Origin: RBG-16-49-21 sp040768125
Lineage (GTDB): Bacteria > Spirochaetota > UBA4802 > UBA5550
Reading direction: 5' to 3'
Length of the DNA: 64,000 nt
Assembly: GCA_040768125.1 (NCBI GenBank)
Contig: JAXGNG010000001.1
Location: forward strand, 1,488,001-1,552,000
Within the stretch, counting starts at the first letter, position 1, and each line of letters opens with the position of its first letter. The notes beneath the pieces are model-generated. The model saw nothing but the letters and a program-made list of their open reading frames with translations, was not told the origin of the DNA and did not search any database. Position numbers and translations under genes: made by a program. Positions 43,304 through 52,567 of this stretch are shown one piece after another.

Positions 43304-46300
43304 GATCAATCCCGATTTCCTGGTACTGGGGGGCGCGGCCCTCATCATCATCCTCTGTTCCGCACTTCTCTACGCGGACTTCACGGCCAGGGGAGGGGCG
43401 GGGGACGGTGAGCAAATCGGCACCATCACCTTCAAGCGGAGGGTGGCCCAGAGGAAATACGCCGAAGAGGTGGTGTGGGAGGATCTCGACCAGAAGGCCC
43501 CCCTCTATAATTACGATTCCATCAGGACCTCGGATCTCTCCGAGGCGGTGATCGAACTCGACGACGGCACAACCATCGGACTGGACGAAAACAGCCTCAT
43601 CGTCCTCGCCCTCTCGCGGCAGGGCATCACCGTCGACTTCACCCGGGGGACCATATCGGCCCAGCGTTCCTCCCTGGCGGAAGGGGACGCACGGGAGCTC
43701 AGCATCCGGTCATCCGAGGCCGTGGTGTCCGTAGATAAGGCCGACGTGAAGCTTTCAAGCACCGGGGAGGCCGGCCTTGACGTGACGGTCACGGGCGGCA
43801 CGGCGGAGGTGACCGCCGGGGGAACGTCTCGGACGATTGGTGACGACGAGAGGCTGGTAGTCACCGCCGGTGAAGAGGCGAAGGTGGTCAGGCGAAGTCT
43901 GAAGGCCCTTGCCCCGTCGCCCCTTGCCACGTTCGTGACCGCCGCCGCGGCGGCGACTGTTGATTTCAAATGGGAGGCGCAGGAAGGGGAGGGGGCGCTC
44001 GTTCTGGAAATCGCCCGGGAAAGGAACTTCACGCGTCCCCGGAGGATCCCCGCGCCGGGCGGCGGGTCCCTCGGCGTGACCCTGGGGGAGGGCGATTATT
44101 ACTGGCGCCTTCGCGTTACCGGCGGAGGCGACGGCGACTCCAGCGACGCCCGCCGGCTGAGCATACTGAGAGACACCCCGGTGCGTATCCTCGCGCCGGC
44201 ACGGGGCGAATCCCTGGCCTATGTGGACGAGCCCCCGGTCGTCGCCTTCCGCTGGCAGGGCAGCCGATTCGCCAACGAGTACAGGATTGATCTTCTTAAG
44301 AACGGGGCAACCGAGAGGAGCTTCACCACCTCCCTCCGGGAGGTCTCCCTTGACGGCCTCCGGGAGGGCTCCTACACCTGGCGCGTGACCCCCCTGAACG
44401 CCGCCTTCGCCTCCTACGAGAAAAGCGGGGGCGAGTCTTCTTTCATGATCGTGCGGAGGGAGAAGGCGCGCCCGCCGCAACTCCTGTTTCCTCCGGAGGG
44501 GCACCGCGCGGGAAGCGGCACCCTGGGAGGGGGGAAGGAATTCATTTTCAGCTGGAGCGACGAGGACCGGACCGGGGCATACCGCTTCACCATCGCCCGG
44601 GATCCCGCTTTCACCGACGTGGCCTTCGCCTCGCCGGCAAGCAGGAATTTTTTCCCCATGCGTGATTCCCTTGCCCCGGCGCGCTACTACTGGCGCGTTG
44701 CTTCCACGGGGGACAACGGCGAACCGGTATTCTCGAAGACCCGTGCCCTTGTCATACTTCCGCCCGTGACGGTGACCCCGGGTGTTCCCGTGGTGAAGGA
44801 GGCCCGCGAGGCCGGGGGTGGAGCGATCACCGCCGCGGTGCGGTTTCCCTGGAGGGTCGAGGGCTTCAACGGCGACCGCCGCCTCGAGGTCGCCCGGGAC
44901 GCGGGCTTCCTTGACATGGCGGCCATGCGAAAAACCAGGGGCGACGAGGCGGTGGTGGAGGACCTTGCCCCGGGGGTCTATTACTGGCGCGTGAGGCTCC
45001 TCGGTGACGGCCGCGCCCTGATGGGAGAGACCTCCCCGCGTCCCCTCTACCTGAGCACTGCCGGCGCGCTGGTCGGCAGCGCCGATGAAATAATCCCGCG
45101 GAAAACGGCCGCCGAGATCGCCGCGGAACGGGCTGAAGAAGAACGGCGAATGGAGGAATCAAGCAGAATCAAGCGCGAGGCGGAGCTCGCGAAGGAACGC
45201 GAGGCCGAGGAGGCGCGGAGGCGTGAGGCGGAGCTCGCGAAGGAACGCGAGGCCGAGGAGGCGCGGAAGCGCGAGGCGGAGCTCGCGAAGGAGCGCGAGG
45301 CGGAGGAGTTGCGGCGGCGCGAGGCGGAGCTCGCCAGGAAGCGCGAAGCCGAGGAGGCGCGGAAGAGCGCCAGCGGGAAAGGGGCCCCTGTCCTTGAAAT
45401 CGTTGCATCGGTGAAAAGGGGCGCCATCTACATCAATTCGAGTTTGAAGGGATACGGGTCGCTGGTCCTGAGTCCTGCCCCGGGAGAACGGATCCTCCTC
45501 GAGATCAGGGCGGAGGGTTACGAGGATTTCCGGGAGAGCGTTGTGCTCTCGGCCGGTGAAAAGAGGCGGGTGGATGCGCGGCTTGTTTCCACGGTGCCGC
45601 AGTACCGGGAGAAGAAACCGGGGCGAAGGCTCAGGTGGAGCACCGGTCTTGCCTCCCGCGTCATGTCACGTCCCGTGTACGCCAGGAACATGATCATCGC
45701 CGCGGCGCAGAACGGACAGATCGCGGGTCTTGATCCCCGGGGCCGCGCCCTGTGGCGCACCGCCCTGGGGAGCGACGCCCGCTCCACCCCCGCAGTGGGG
45801 GGGGGCTCGGTCTACGTCGTCACCGTGAGGGGGGAGCTGGTGTCCCTTGACGTTTCCAGCGGGCGCATACGGTGGAGGAAGGATGTGGGGGGTCCCCTTC
45901 TCTTCGGCGCGGGGCCCGTCGTGGAGAATGGAAAGATCTACCTCGCCACGAGTTACGGGTCGGTCCGGGCCTTTTCGGACGACGGGAAGGAGCTATGGAA
46001 GAGGGACCTCGAGGAGGGAGTATTCAGCTCCATGGCGAGTCACGGCGGACTGCTCTACGTCGGAACCGATCGCTCGCGGATCCACGCGATAGAAAAGGAG
46101 AGCGGCGACGTGAAGTGGTCCTTCACGACGGACAGCAGGATCTTCACGGCCTCCCCGGTGGTGCACGAAGGGACCCTTTTCGTGGGCTGCTACGGAGGGT
46201 CCTTCTACGCCCTCTCCGCCCGGAGCGGGAGATTGAAGTGGATGTACAGGGCCGGCAGGGCGATCCTGTCGTCACCCGCCTTTTCCGGTGACATGGTGTA

Positions 46301-46583
46301 CGTCGGTTCCGAGGATGGTGTCCTCCACGCCCTGAAAATCGGCACGGGAAAGCGGGCATGGGACTTCCGCACCGGATCTTCCATAGTCGCCGGTCCCGAC
46401 GTTTCCCGCGGCGCCGTCATTGTCCCGAGCGGGTCGGCGGTCTTCTCCCTCGACGCCGGTTCGGGGGAATTGAACTGGAAGCAGGGGCTTCGTTCGGGGG
46501 TGACCACGCCGGTGACCGTGGCGGGCGATGCCGCGTACGTGGGGCTCGCCAGCGGCGAAATCGTTTCTCTCGCCTCCTTCTGA
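43287..46583 (+). CDS. Large FecR / PEGA / PQQ-propeller protein
   Basis: 1,098 residues. The ATG lies 17 bp inside the cyclase gene, so translation is likely coupled. N-terminal anchor helix (about 12-30, LVLGGAALIIILCSALLYAD), FecR domain (about 60-195), then four repeats ending YYWRLRVTG, YTWRVTPLN, YYWRVASTG, YYWRVRLLG (about 210-600), an ERKA coiled coil (630-693), a PEGA domain (about 705-770; AIYINSSLKGYGSLVLSPAPG) and a C-terminal PQQ-like propeller (about 785-1098; repeated xLYVGTDRSRIHAIEKESGDV-type blades). It faces the periplasm. The partner and ligand are unknown, but the pairing with the cyclase suggests a sensor or effector for it. Confidence 0.9.
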   Translation: MKSWNKINPDFLVLGGAALIIILCSALLYADFTARGGAGDGEQIGTITFKRRVAQRKYAEEVVWEDLDQKAPLYNYDSIRTSDLSEAVIELDDGTTIGLDENSLIVLALSRQGITVDFTRGTISAQRSSLAEGDARELSIRSSEAVVSVDKADVKLSSTGEAGLDVTVTGGTAEVTAGGTSRTIGDDERLVVTAGEEAKVVRRSLKALAPSPLATFVTAAAAATVDFKWEAQEGEGALVLEIARERNFTRPRRIPAPGGGSLGVTLGEGDYYWRLRVTGGGDGDSSDARRLSILRDTPVRILAPARGESLAYVDEPPVVAFRWQGSRFANEYRIDLLKNGATERSFTTSLREVSLDGLREGSYTWRVTPLNAAFASYEKSGGESSFMIVRREKARPPQLLFPPEGHRAGSGTLGGGKEFIFSWSDEDRTGAYRFTIARDPAFTDVAFASPASRNFFPMRDSLAPARYYWRVASTGDNGEPVFSKTRALVILPPVTVTPGVPVVKEAREAGGGAITAAVRFPWRVEGFNGDRRLEVARDAGFLDMAAMRKTRGDEAVVEDLAPGVYYWRVRLLGDGRALMGETSPRPLYLSTAGALVGSADEIIPRKTAAEIAAERAEEERRMEESSRIKREAELAKEREAEEARRREAELAKEREAEEARKREAELAKEREAEELRRREAELARKREAEEARKSASGKGAPVLEIVASVKRGAIYINSSLKGYGSLVLSPAPGERILLEIRAEGYEDFRESVVLSAGEKRRVDARLVSTVPQYREKKPGRRLRWSTGLASRVMSRPVYARNMIIAAAQNGQIAGLDPRGRALWRTALGSDARSTPAVGGGSVYVVTVRGELVSLDVSSGRIRWRKDVGGPLLFGAGPVVENGKIYLATSYGSVRAFSDDGKELWKRDLEEGVFSSMASHGGLLYVGTDRSRIHAIEKESGDVKWSFTTDSRIFTASPVVHEGTLFVGCYGGSFYALSARSGRLKWMYRAGRAILSSPAFSGDMVYVGSEDGVLHALKIGTGKRAWDFRTGSSIVAGPDVSRGAVIVPSGSAVFSLDAGSGELNWKQGLRSGVTTPVTVAGDAAYVGLASGEIVSLASF
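45174..45365 (+). repeat. Tandem coding repeat, 4 x 48 bp
   Basis: Four copies of a 16-residue unit, REAELAKEREAEEARR and variants, forming the coiled coil of the FecR protein. High DNA identity between copies makes the number likely to vary between strains. Confidence 0.9.
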
Positions 46584-46610
46584 AGGAATGCCCGCCGGGG
46601 GCGCATTCCT
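46584..46610. terminator. Convergent hairpin terminator
   Basis: AGGAATGC (46584-46591) and GCATTCCT (46603-46610) pair around an 11-nt loop in the gap between the FecR gene and the convergent minus-strand gene. A T-rich stretch follows within about 10-15 nt. Confidence 0.6.
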
Positions 46611-46614
46611 GGCT

Positions 46615-47196
46615 TCAGAAGAATTTTTCCTTCACGTTGTATTCCCAGAGCTCGACGAGCTTGTCGAATTCCTTGTCACGCGGCCGGTCGCGGTAGTGGA
46701 TGTTATACCGCTTGATGAGGTAGGCCACGGTGGAGTCCTCCAGGAGAAAGCCCTCCTTCAGCTCGTTGAGCCTGATGATGAGGTAGTTCAGGTTGTAGGT
46801 CTGGAAATCGCCGATGCTCTTCGAGGCCACCGTGGGTTCGTACTTCAGGAGGAGCTCTGTAAAGTAGAGGGCCATGCGCCAGGAGTCGACGCTTCCCGTG
46901 AGGCCCGACTTGAAATGCATGGAAAGCTTTTCGAAGAGGTCCATGTTCTGGTAGTAGGAGTCGTAGATTATCTTGATGTACTCGGGGAAGAGGTTCTGAA
47001 CCTCCATCAGGTCGATCGGCTCGTTCTTTTCCCTGAATGCGTCGAAGATCATCCTGCTTTTTTCATTCAGGGGTTCCACCGGCACAAGCTCCACGTAGAG
47101 GTCCTTTACCACCGTGCGGACCTTGCCCGCCTTCTTTAAATACACCTCGATCTCAACCGGTTCGATGTAGTAATCCCTGCCGGGTTCCCTTTTCAT
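46615..47196 (-). CDS. Unknown cytoplasmic protein
   Basis: 193 residues from the ATG at 47196, which overlaps no coding but sits 1 bp past the upstream stop and behind GGGAGGACGG. Family not recognised. Beta-rich start (YIEPVEIEVYLKKAGKVRTVVK), then helical with conserved-looking aromatic pairs (FFTELLLKYEP-like ALYFTELLLKYEPTVAS). Coupled downstream of the 779-residue unknown gene. Confidence 0.65.
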   Translation of the reverse strand: MKREPGRDYYIEPVEIEVYLKKAGKVRTVVKDLYVELVPVEPLNEKSRMIFDAFREKNEPIDLMEVQNLFPEYIKIIYDSYYQNMDLFEKLSMHFKSGLTGSVDSWRMALYFTELLLKYEPTVASKSIGDFQTYNLNYLIIRLNELKEGFLLEDSTVAYLIKRYNIHYRDRPRDKEFDKLVELWEYNVKEKFF

Positions 47197-47197
47197 G

Positions 47198-49537
47198 TCA
47201 TTCCGTCCTCCCGGCATTCATGGTCTCCAGTGCCCGTATCAGCCGGCCGGAGCGCTCCTCGGACGTGGCGTGTGCCATTGCCCGGATTACGAGAACCGCC
47301 AGCTCGTGGTGCCCGGCGTCGTCAAGGCGCGCCATGACGTCGTCGAACACCAGGGCCGATTCGATCAGCTTGTTCCGGGAGAGGTTCCACAGGGTGTCTC
47401 CCCTGCTCACCGTCACCCGCTCCCCGTCCAGCATCACGAAGACGTTCTTCGGATAGATCCAGTCGGGATTTCCTTTCTTCATGTCCGTGTCCCGGATCCT
47501 GTGGTAGCCGTTGGCGAGGGCGACCTCGTTGGCGTACCGGAGAATGTCACGGTCGCGTATGCGGATGCCGAGCCGCTTGCCAAGGTCCCGGTACCGCTCG
47601 TCGAGCACCCTGCTTTCCACGGATGCCGTGCGGTCCCGCACGAGGAGCCCGCCCAGGTCGGGCGAGATGTTGCGGAGAAGGAAAGCGGCGGCAACGGCAA
47701 GCGCCAGGACCGCCGGCAGGGCGAAGAGCAGACGCTTCCGGGTCGGGGAAGGACGCGTCGCGGGGGAGGCGTTCCCCGGCGCCGTCCGGGTACCGGTTAC
47801 CGGGGTAACGGAGACCGGGGAGTCCAGGCTCAGGTCCTCCTCGTCGCACCGGCGCTTCCGCGCCTCTATCGCCTTGCCAAGTGCGTCAAGGTGGGGCAGG
47901 ACACGTTCCCGGTATGATCCGGATTCAGTGTAAAGGTCGATCAGCTTCTTGAGGCGCTCGCGGTCCTCGATAATGCGCGCCCGGGCGTCCCGGAGGGCGG
48001 GGCTCAATTCACCGGGTTCATCCCCGGGGACAATCGAGTCGAAGAGACGGAGACTCCCGCGGCCCTCCACCGGGGCGATGAAGGGAAAGACGCCCCCGTT
48101 GGCCAGGGCGAGGATGATGGTGTGACACGCCGGGTCGAGACGTGAAAGGCGGGACGAGAGCCCCAGGGAGGGCGCATCGACGAGGCGTTTCAGGCGCGCC
48201 GAGAGATTCCTGTCTCTCGTGCCGTGGAGAAAGGCCGTGGCCAGGGAAACGGTATTGCACCACCGTGCGGGATCGGTCTCACCTTCATCGGAAAGGCGCT
48301 TCCCCACGGCCTCCGGGTCGTCCAGGAGAAGCGCGGCCGTTTCCCCGTCAAGGCCTGAGAGGGCGATGAGTTCCCCGGAGTCGCGGCACCGCCGGAGTTC
48401 ATAGTGGCGGCCCGGCGAAAGGACAAGGCGGCCCAGCCCGGCGAGCTTCGCGGCGTTGCGGTTCCCGTCGTCGATGACGGCGAAGGGCGTGGAGGTGGAC
48501 CGGAGAAGCATCGCGATTTCCTCGAAGGCCGTGTATGAAATGAGTAAAAGGTCGGCCTTTTCCCTGAGTATCTCCCTCGCCCCCGCGGGGCCCTTGATGA
48601 AGGGGACGATAAATTCTTCCCCCGGCTCGGCGAAGCGGACCCGGATGTTGAATGTCCCCGGGTAGTTCACTATCTCCACGCCCGATTCAGCGCGGTACTC
48701 GAAGCCGGAGAATTTCTCGATTGTTATCCTCCCCCTGGAAAAGAGGCGCCGCATCGGCTCCAGGTCCTCGTTGTTGGAGAAAACGCGGATCCCCCGGCCC
48801 GTGCCGTGCACCCACTTCAGCAGTTTCGTCAGGCTCGTGAGGTTGAGGGAGGGGAAGAACACCGCCTCGATTCTTCCGGGGTCCACGCCGAGGCGGGCGA
48901 AGTCCTCGAAATAGCCATCGGGGAAAAGATAGGGGTAGAACCGCCCCCGTTGATGGAACACCGGGTTGCGTCCCGCGATAAACAGGCCCGGACCATCGTA
49001 GCGCCCGTTTTTCCCGTACGATGCGGCGAGGAGGTCGTTAAACTGCCTCCATCCCGTGGGACCCGAAGTGATCCCGTGGAGGTCGAAGATAACGTCCCCG
49101 GCCAGGAGTATCTTGAAGTTTCCGTCCCGGTAAAAAACCCCGATGAACTGGTGCTTGTGCGATATGTTCTTTTCGCTCGAAAGCTCGGGGAGGTCTTTCT
49201 TGATGTCCACCACGGAGGCGTTCGTGAGATCAAGGCCGAAGATTTTCTGGTATTCCAGGAACCTGTTGACGATCCCTTCCTCCCCGATGTAGCGGTTGTC
49301 GCCAAGGTGGCGCACGTCAATATTGAATTGCTCATGGGCGGGATCGCCGATGAGGCTGTCGGTGATTATGATGTTCTCGATCAGGGGGATCAGGCCGACG
49401 GGCATGTCGCGCCAGTTGCCGATGCGTATGAACGGCTTCAGGTCATCCGTCGTCTCACCCGTGAACACGATGTAGCATTCCGGGTCTACGATAAAGAGCC
49501 GGTCAACCTCCGAGCGTATGATGTCCCTGATACCCAT
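47198..49537 (-). CDS. Unknown large protein with internal helix and LysM-like end
   Basis: 779 residues, no overall family recognised. The first about 350 residues look like an alpha/beta hydrolase-sized domain with YRDGNFKILLAGDVIFDLHG. Its middle has a Leu-rich helical part, then one transmembrane helix (KRLLFALPAVLALAVAAAFLL, about 590-612). The end contains ERVTVSRGDTLWNLSRNKLIES, the GDTLWxLS core of a LysM-type peptidoglycan-binding motif. Bitopic: N-terminal part cytoplasmic, C-terminal wall-binding part periplasmic. Followed immediately by the 193-residue gene. Confidence 0.7.
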   Translation of the reverse strand: MGIRDIIRSEVDRLFIVDPECYIVFTGETTDDLKPFIRIGNWRDMPVGLIPLIENIIITDSLIGDPAHEQFNIDVRHLGDNRYIGEEGIVNRFLEYQKIFGLDLTNASVVDIKKDLPELSSEKNISHKHQFIGVFYRDGNFKILLAGDVIFDLHGITSGPTGWRQFNDLLAASYGKNGRYDGPGLFIAGRNPVFHQRGRFYPYLFPDGYFEDFARLGVDPGRIEAVFFPSLNLTSLTKLLKWVHGTGRGIRVFSNNEDLEPMRRLFSRGRITIEKFSGFEYRAESGVEIVNYPGTFNIRVRFAEPGEEFIVPFIKGPAGAREILREKADLLLISYTAFEEIAMLLRSTSTPFAVIDDGNRNAAKLAGLGRLVLSPGRHYELRRCRDSGELIALSGLDGETAALLLDDPEAVGKRLSDEGETDPARWCNTVSLATAFLHGTRDRNLSARLKRLVDAPSLGLSSRLSRLDPACHTIILALANGGVFPFIAPVEGRGSLRLFDSIVPGDEPGELSPALRDARARIIEDRERLKKLIDLYTESGSYRERVLPHLDALGKAIEARKRRCDEEDLSLDSPVSVTPVTGTRTAPGNASPATRPSPTRKRLLFALPAVLALAVAAAFLLRNISPDLGGLLVRDRTASVESRVLDERYRDLGKRLGIRIRDRDILRYANEVALANGYHRIRDTDMKKGNPDWIYPKNVFVMLDGERVTVSRGDTLWNLSRNKLIESALVFDDVMARLDDAGHHELAVLVIRAMAHATSEERSGRLIRALETMNAGRTE

Positions 49538-49834
49538 TCTCCCGCCATTCGTCCGAGTCGATTTTTGTTAGGGAACGTACGGGAATCGGTTAAACAATTC
49601 AAGATATTTTTTATGTCTCAGGATAAAGGGGTGGGGGCCGATTTTCCGGTTTTTTGAAACCTGCCGCGGTCTTTTTATACAAAGATACATATGTGTTGAT
49701 GTTGACGGGAAAGACTTCATAAGGCCCGGCATGGCGGTTGTTTCGAAATGCCAGGGTGATGAACGTATGGTTTGCATGGTGACAATATTGCGTAATATTT
49801 CTTCAATTATTGGGCGATGATAATGACAGGGCGA

Positions 49835-49863
49835 TTGACATCCGTCCGGGAGTATGGTATGCC
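49835..49863 (+). promoter_or_regulatory. Promoter of the Asp-box protein gene
   Basis: TTGACA 49835-49840, 17-nt spacer, TATGCC 49858-49863. The rest of the 49538-49935 gap is A/T-richer than its surroundings and otherwise shows nothing I can name. Confidence 0.45.
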
Positions 49864-49935
49864 ATGATCATGGCGGAGGGGAGCATCGCGGGGGATTCGG
49901 CGGCCGATAACCGGGTAATCCGGGATGGATAAGCA

Positions 49936-52371
49936 ATGAAGCGAATTGGTTCCTACATGGTCGACCTTTATTTCAGGTACCCCCTTTTCAGGAGGGCGCC
50001 CCGCCTGGTGCTTTTCGCGGCGTTGTTCGCCATCGGGGCGGCCCTGGTATTCCAGAACCGGCGGGTGTCGACCAATCCCGTGGGATGGGAGAGGAGCCTC
50101 CAGGTATCGACGTTCAATGTCGTGGCCCGCGACGTGTCGGCGGCGTCCCGGGGCGACATCATCGCCCTTGCATTCGAGGGTCGCGCCGGCGGGGCCCAGG
50201 GGATCTACTGCGCCCTTTCCCTCGACGGCGGCGACCGGATCGGCGCCCCCGTGAGGGTCGCCGTGGTCAGGTCGCGGACGGCAATGCATCCCTATCCGGC
50301 GATTTCCCCTTCCGGCGAGCTCATCGTCGTATGGCACGCCTACGTGGAGGCGGAATCAAGCACCCGCATATTCAGCTCCGTGTCAGGCGATCTTGGCGCC
50401 ACGTGGAGCCAGCCGAGAAAAATCGACCTGGGGAAGGATATGGAGATGCTTCCCCGGATTTACTATGACGACCGTGGACAGGCCCACCTCTTCTACCACG
50501 GAACCGTCGAGGATACCGTCAACCTCTTTCACGCCGTGAGCCGCGGGGGTCTCGAATTCGAGGAGGCGCGGTCCCTTATCCGCCTGACCAGCAGTATGCG
50601 GGGGGCGTTCTTCCCCTCCATAACGATGTCGGGCAAGCAGTTCTACATCGTCTGGCAGGGCAAGGACGAGGATTTTTCCGATGACCTCTACCTGATACGT
50701 TCGTCGAATTACGGAAGGACCTGGGGCGGCAAGAGGCGGATCACCTCGAGTAAAGGGAACAACGCCTCGCCGTCGGTGGTGATGCAGGGTGATACCCTTT
50801 ACGTTGCCTACCAGAACAACGACGAAAAGAGCTGGGCGATCAGGCTCCTGCGCGGGCGCGATCGCGGCGGCTCATGGGATGAAAGGCCCCTGGAGGTCTC
50901 CACGGCGCTCACCAACTGCTACTCCCCCGTCATCGGCCTTTCGGGGGGGGACCTGATGGTGCTCTGGTACGATACCCGGGACGGGGGCGCCCGCATCTAC
51001 GCGCGGAAATACGCCCCCGTGGAAAACGCCCTGCGCCAGGAGGCCGCCGTGTCCGAGGCGCGGTACGAGTCGCGGAATCCCGTGGTCGTCTCGGCGGGGA
51101 GACGCCTCCTCGTCTTCTGGGAGGAACGGAACGTCATCATGGGCAAGCAGACGGACGTCTACATGGAGCCCCCGGCGGTCTTCTCGGAAACCAACCCCGA
51201 GGGAACATGGTCGCGTCTTCCCTTCGTGGTGATGAAGTGGCGAACCCCCCGGGACGAGTCGGGGCTGTCCGGGTACGCGGCCATCGTCAATGACATACCC
51301 GATTTCAACCCCACTGTCGTGAACCTCGGACCGAATGTCACAACGGAAAAGATCACCGACAACCTGAAGGACGGCGTGTCATACTTCCACATACGGGCGG
51401 TTGACGGCGCCCAGAATTACAGCCGCACCGTCCACTACCGCCTCCAGCTCGCCGTGAATCCCATGCCGGCACCCGTCGTGGTATCGGCAACGACGCCGCA
51501 GGGCAAGGCCACGGAGGAGCGGAATGCCGAGTTCTCATGGGGAATCGACGACATGGAGCGCGTGAAGGGCTTTGTCTACCACCTGTCGAAGGATTCCGTC
51601 GAAATGCCCGGGGATTTCACCACAGGGACCACCATGAGTTTCAGCGACCTTGAAGAGGGGACCTATTTCTTCACCGTGGCGGCCATTGACAAGACGAACC
51701 AGGTCAGCAGGGTCTCGACCTATGATTTTATTATCGGCCCTCCGGACAGCGTGATAGACCCGGAGTACTACCAGCGGATCGCCGAGGAGGAGAGCCGTTT
51801 CATGAAGCGGTTCCGTCCCGTGCCCGGGCCACGGCCGGCACCGGACGGCGCCGTCGCGGCCCGGGGCCCCTCGGTGGCCATCCAGTTTCCCTTCGATCCC
51901 CGCCAGGCGGTGGAGCGCCGCTCCTTCAGGGCACTCATTGTGCCGCGCAATATCGGCCCCGGTTCGATGCTCGGCTATTCGGTCTATATTGATGGAGCGG
52001 AGCGGCCCGTCCCCCGCCGGGTGACCCACCGGGGCCCTGTTCTCGACGTGGAGGGCCTGCGGGACGGGGACTATTACATCGGCGTGAGGGGCAAGTACGC
52101 GGTTACCTCGGACGGCAGGACCATGCACTACTGGACGCCACCCCACGTTGAACGGATCACGGTCCGGGGCGGCGTGGCCCCATCGCCCTACATACGCTAT
52201 GCCCGCGGCGTGGTGGACAGGCTTCCCCCCCGCGTGGCGCGGATCGCCATTCTCTGCATCGGCCTCGGGATCGTCATGACTACCTTTGGGTTCGGTTCGC
52301 GGATCGCGTTCCACGTCCAGCGCGCGAGGTTCAGGCTGGGGCTGCTCTGGCGACTCGGAAGGAAAAGAATG

Positions 52372-52380
<9 letters not shown>
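49936..52380 (+). CDS. Membrane-anchored sialidase-like (Asp-box) propeller protein with FnIII-like part
   Basis: 814 residues. N-terminal helix (about 22-40) without signal cleavage. Asp-box repeats SGDLGATW, SSNYGRTW and GRDRGGSW (pattern SxDxGxxW), spaced about 100 residues, indicate a sialidase/BNR-type six-blade propeller. About 390-640 looks like immunoglobulin/FnIII modules (VTTEKITDNLKDGVSYFHIRAVD, SFSDLEEGTYFFTVAAID). A second helix near 755-775 and a basic tail end it, so both ends are in the membrane or cytoplasm with the propeller outside. The full catalytic sialidase residues cannot be confirmed, so a binding role is equally possible. Confidence 0.75.
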
Positions 52381-52443
<63 letters not shown>

Positions 52444-52567
52444 GTCATGAATCGCGTTTCCGGGTGTACATTGACAGGGTGGGGCGAATAATTTCAAGAA
52501 AAATTTTCCGCGGCGTTGTATATTTAAAGTGACGGGAGAGAAGGAGCGGGTGCAAGCGGACAATGAC

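Noticed and set aside
45174..45365. CRISPR-like array
   Set aside because: The 48-bp repeats are contiguous, in frame and coding; no spacers. No CRISPR array was found elsewhere in the window.
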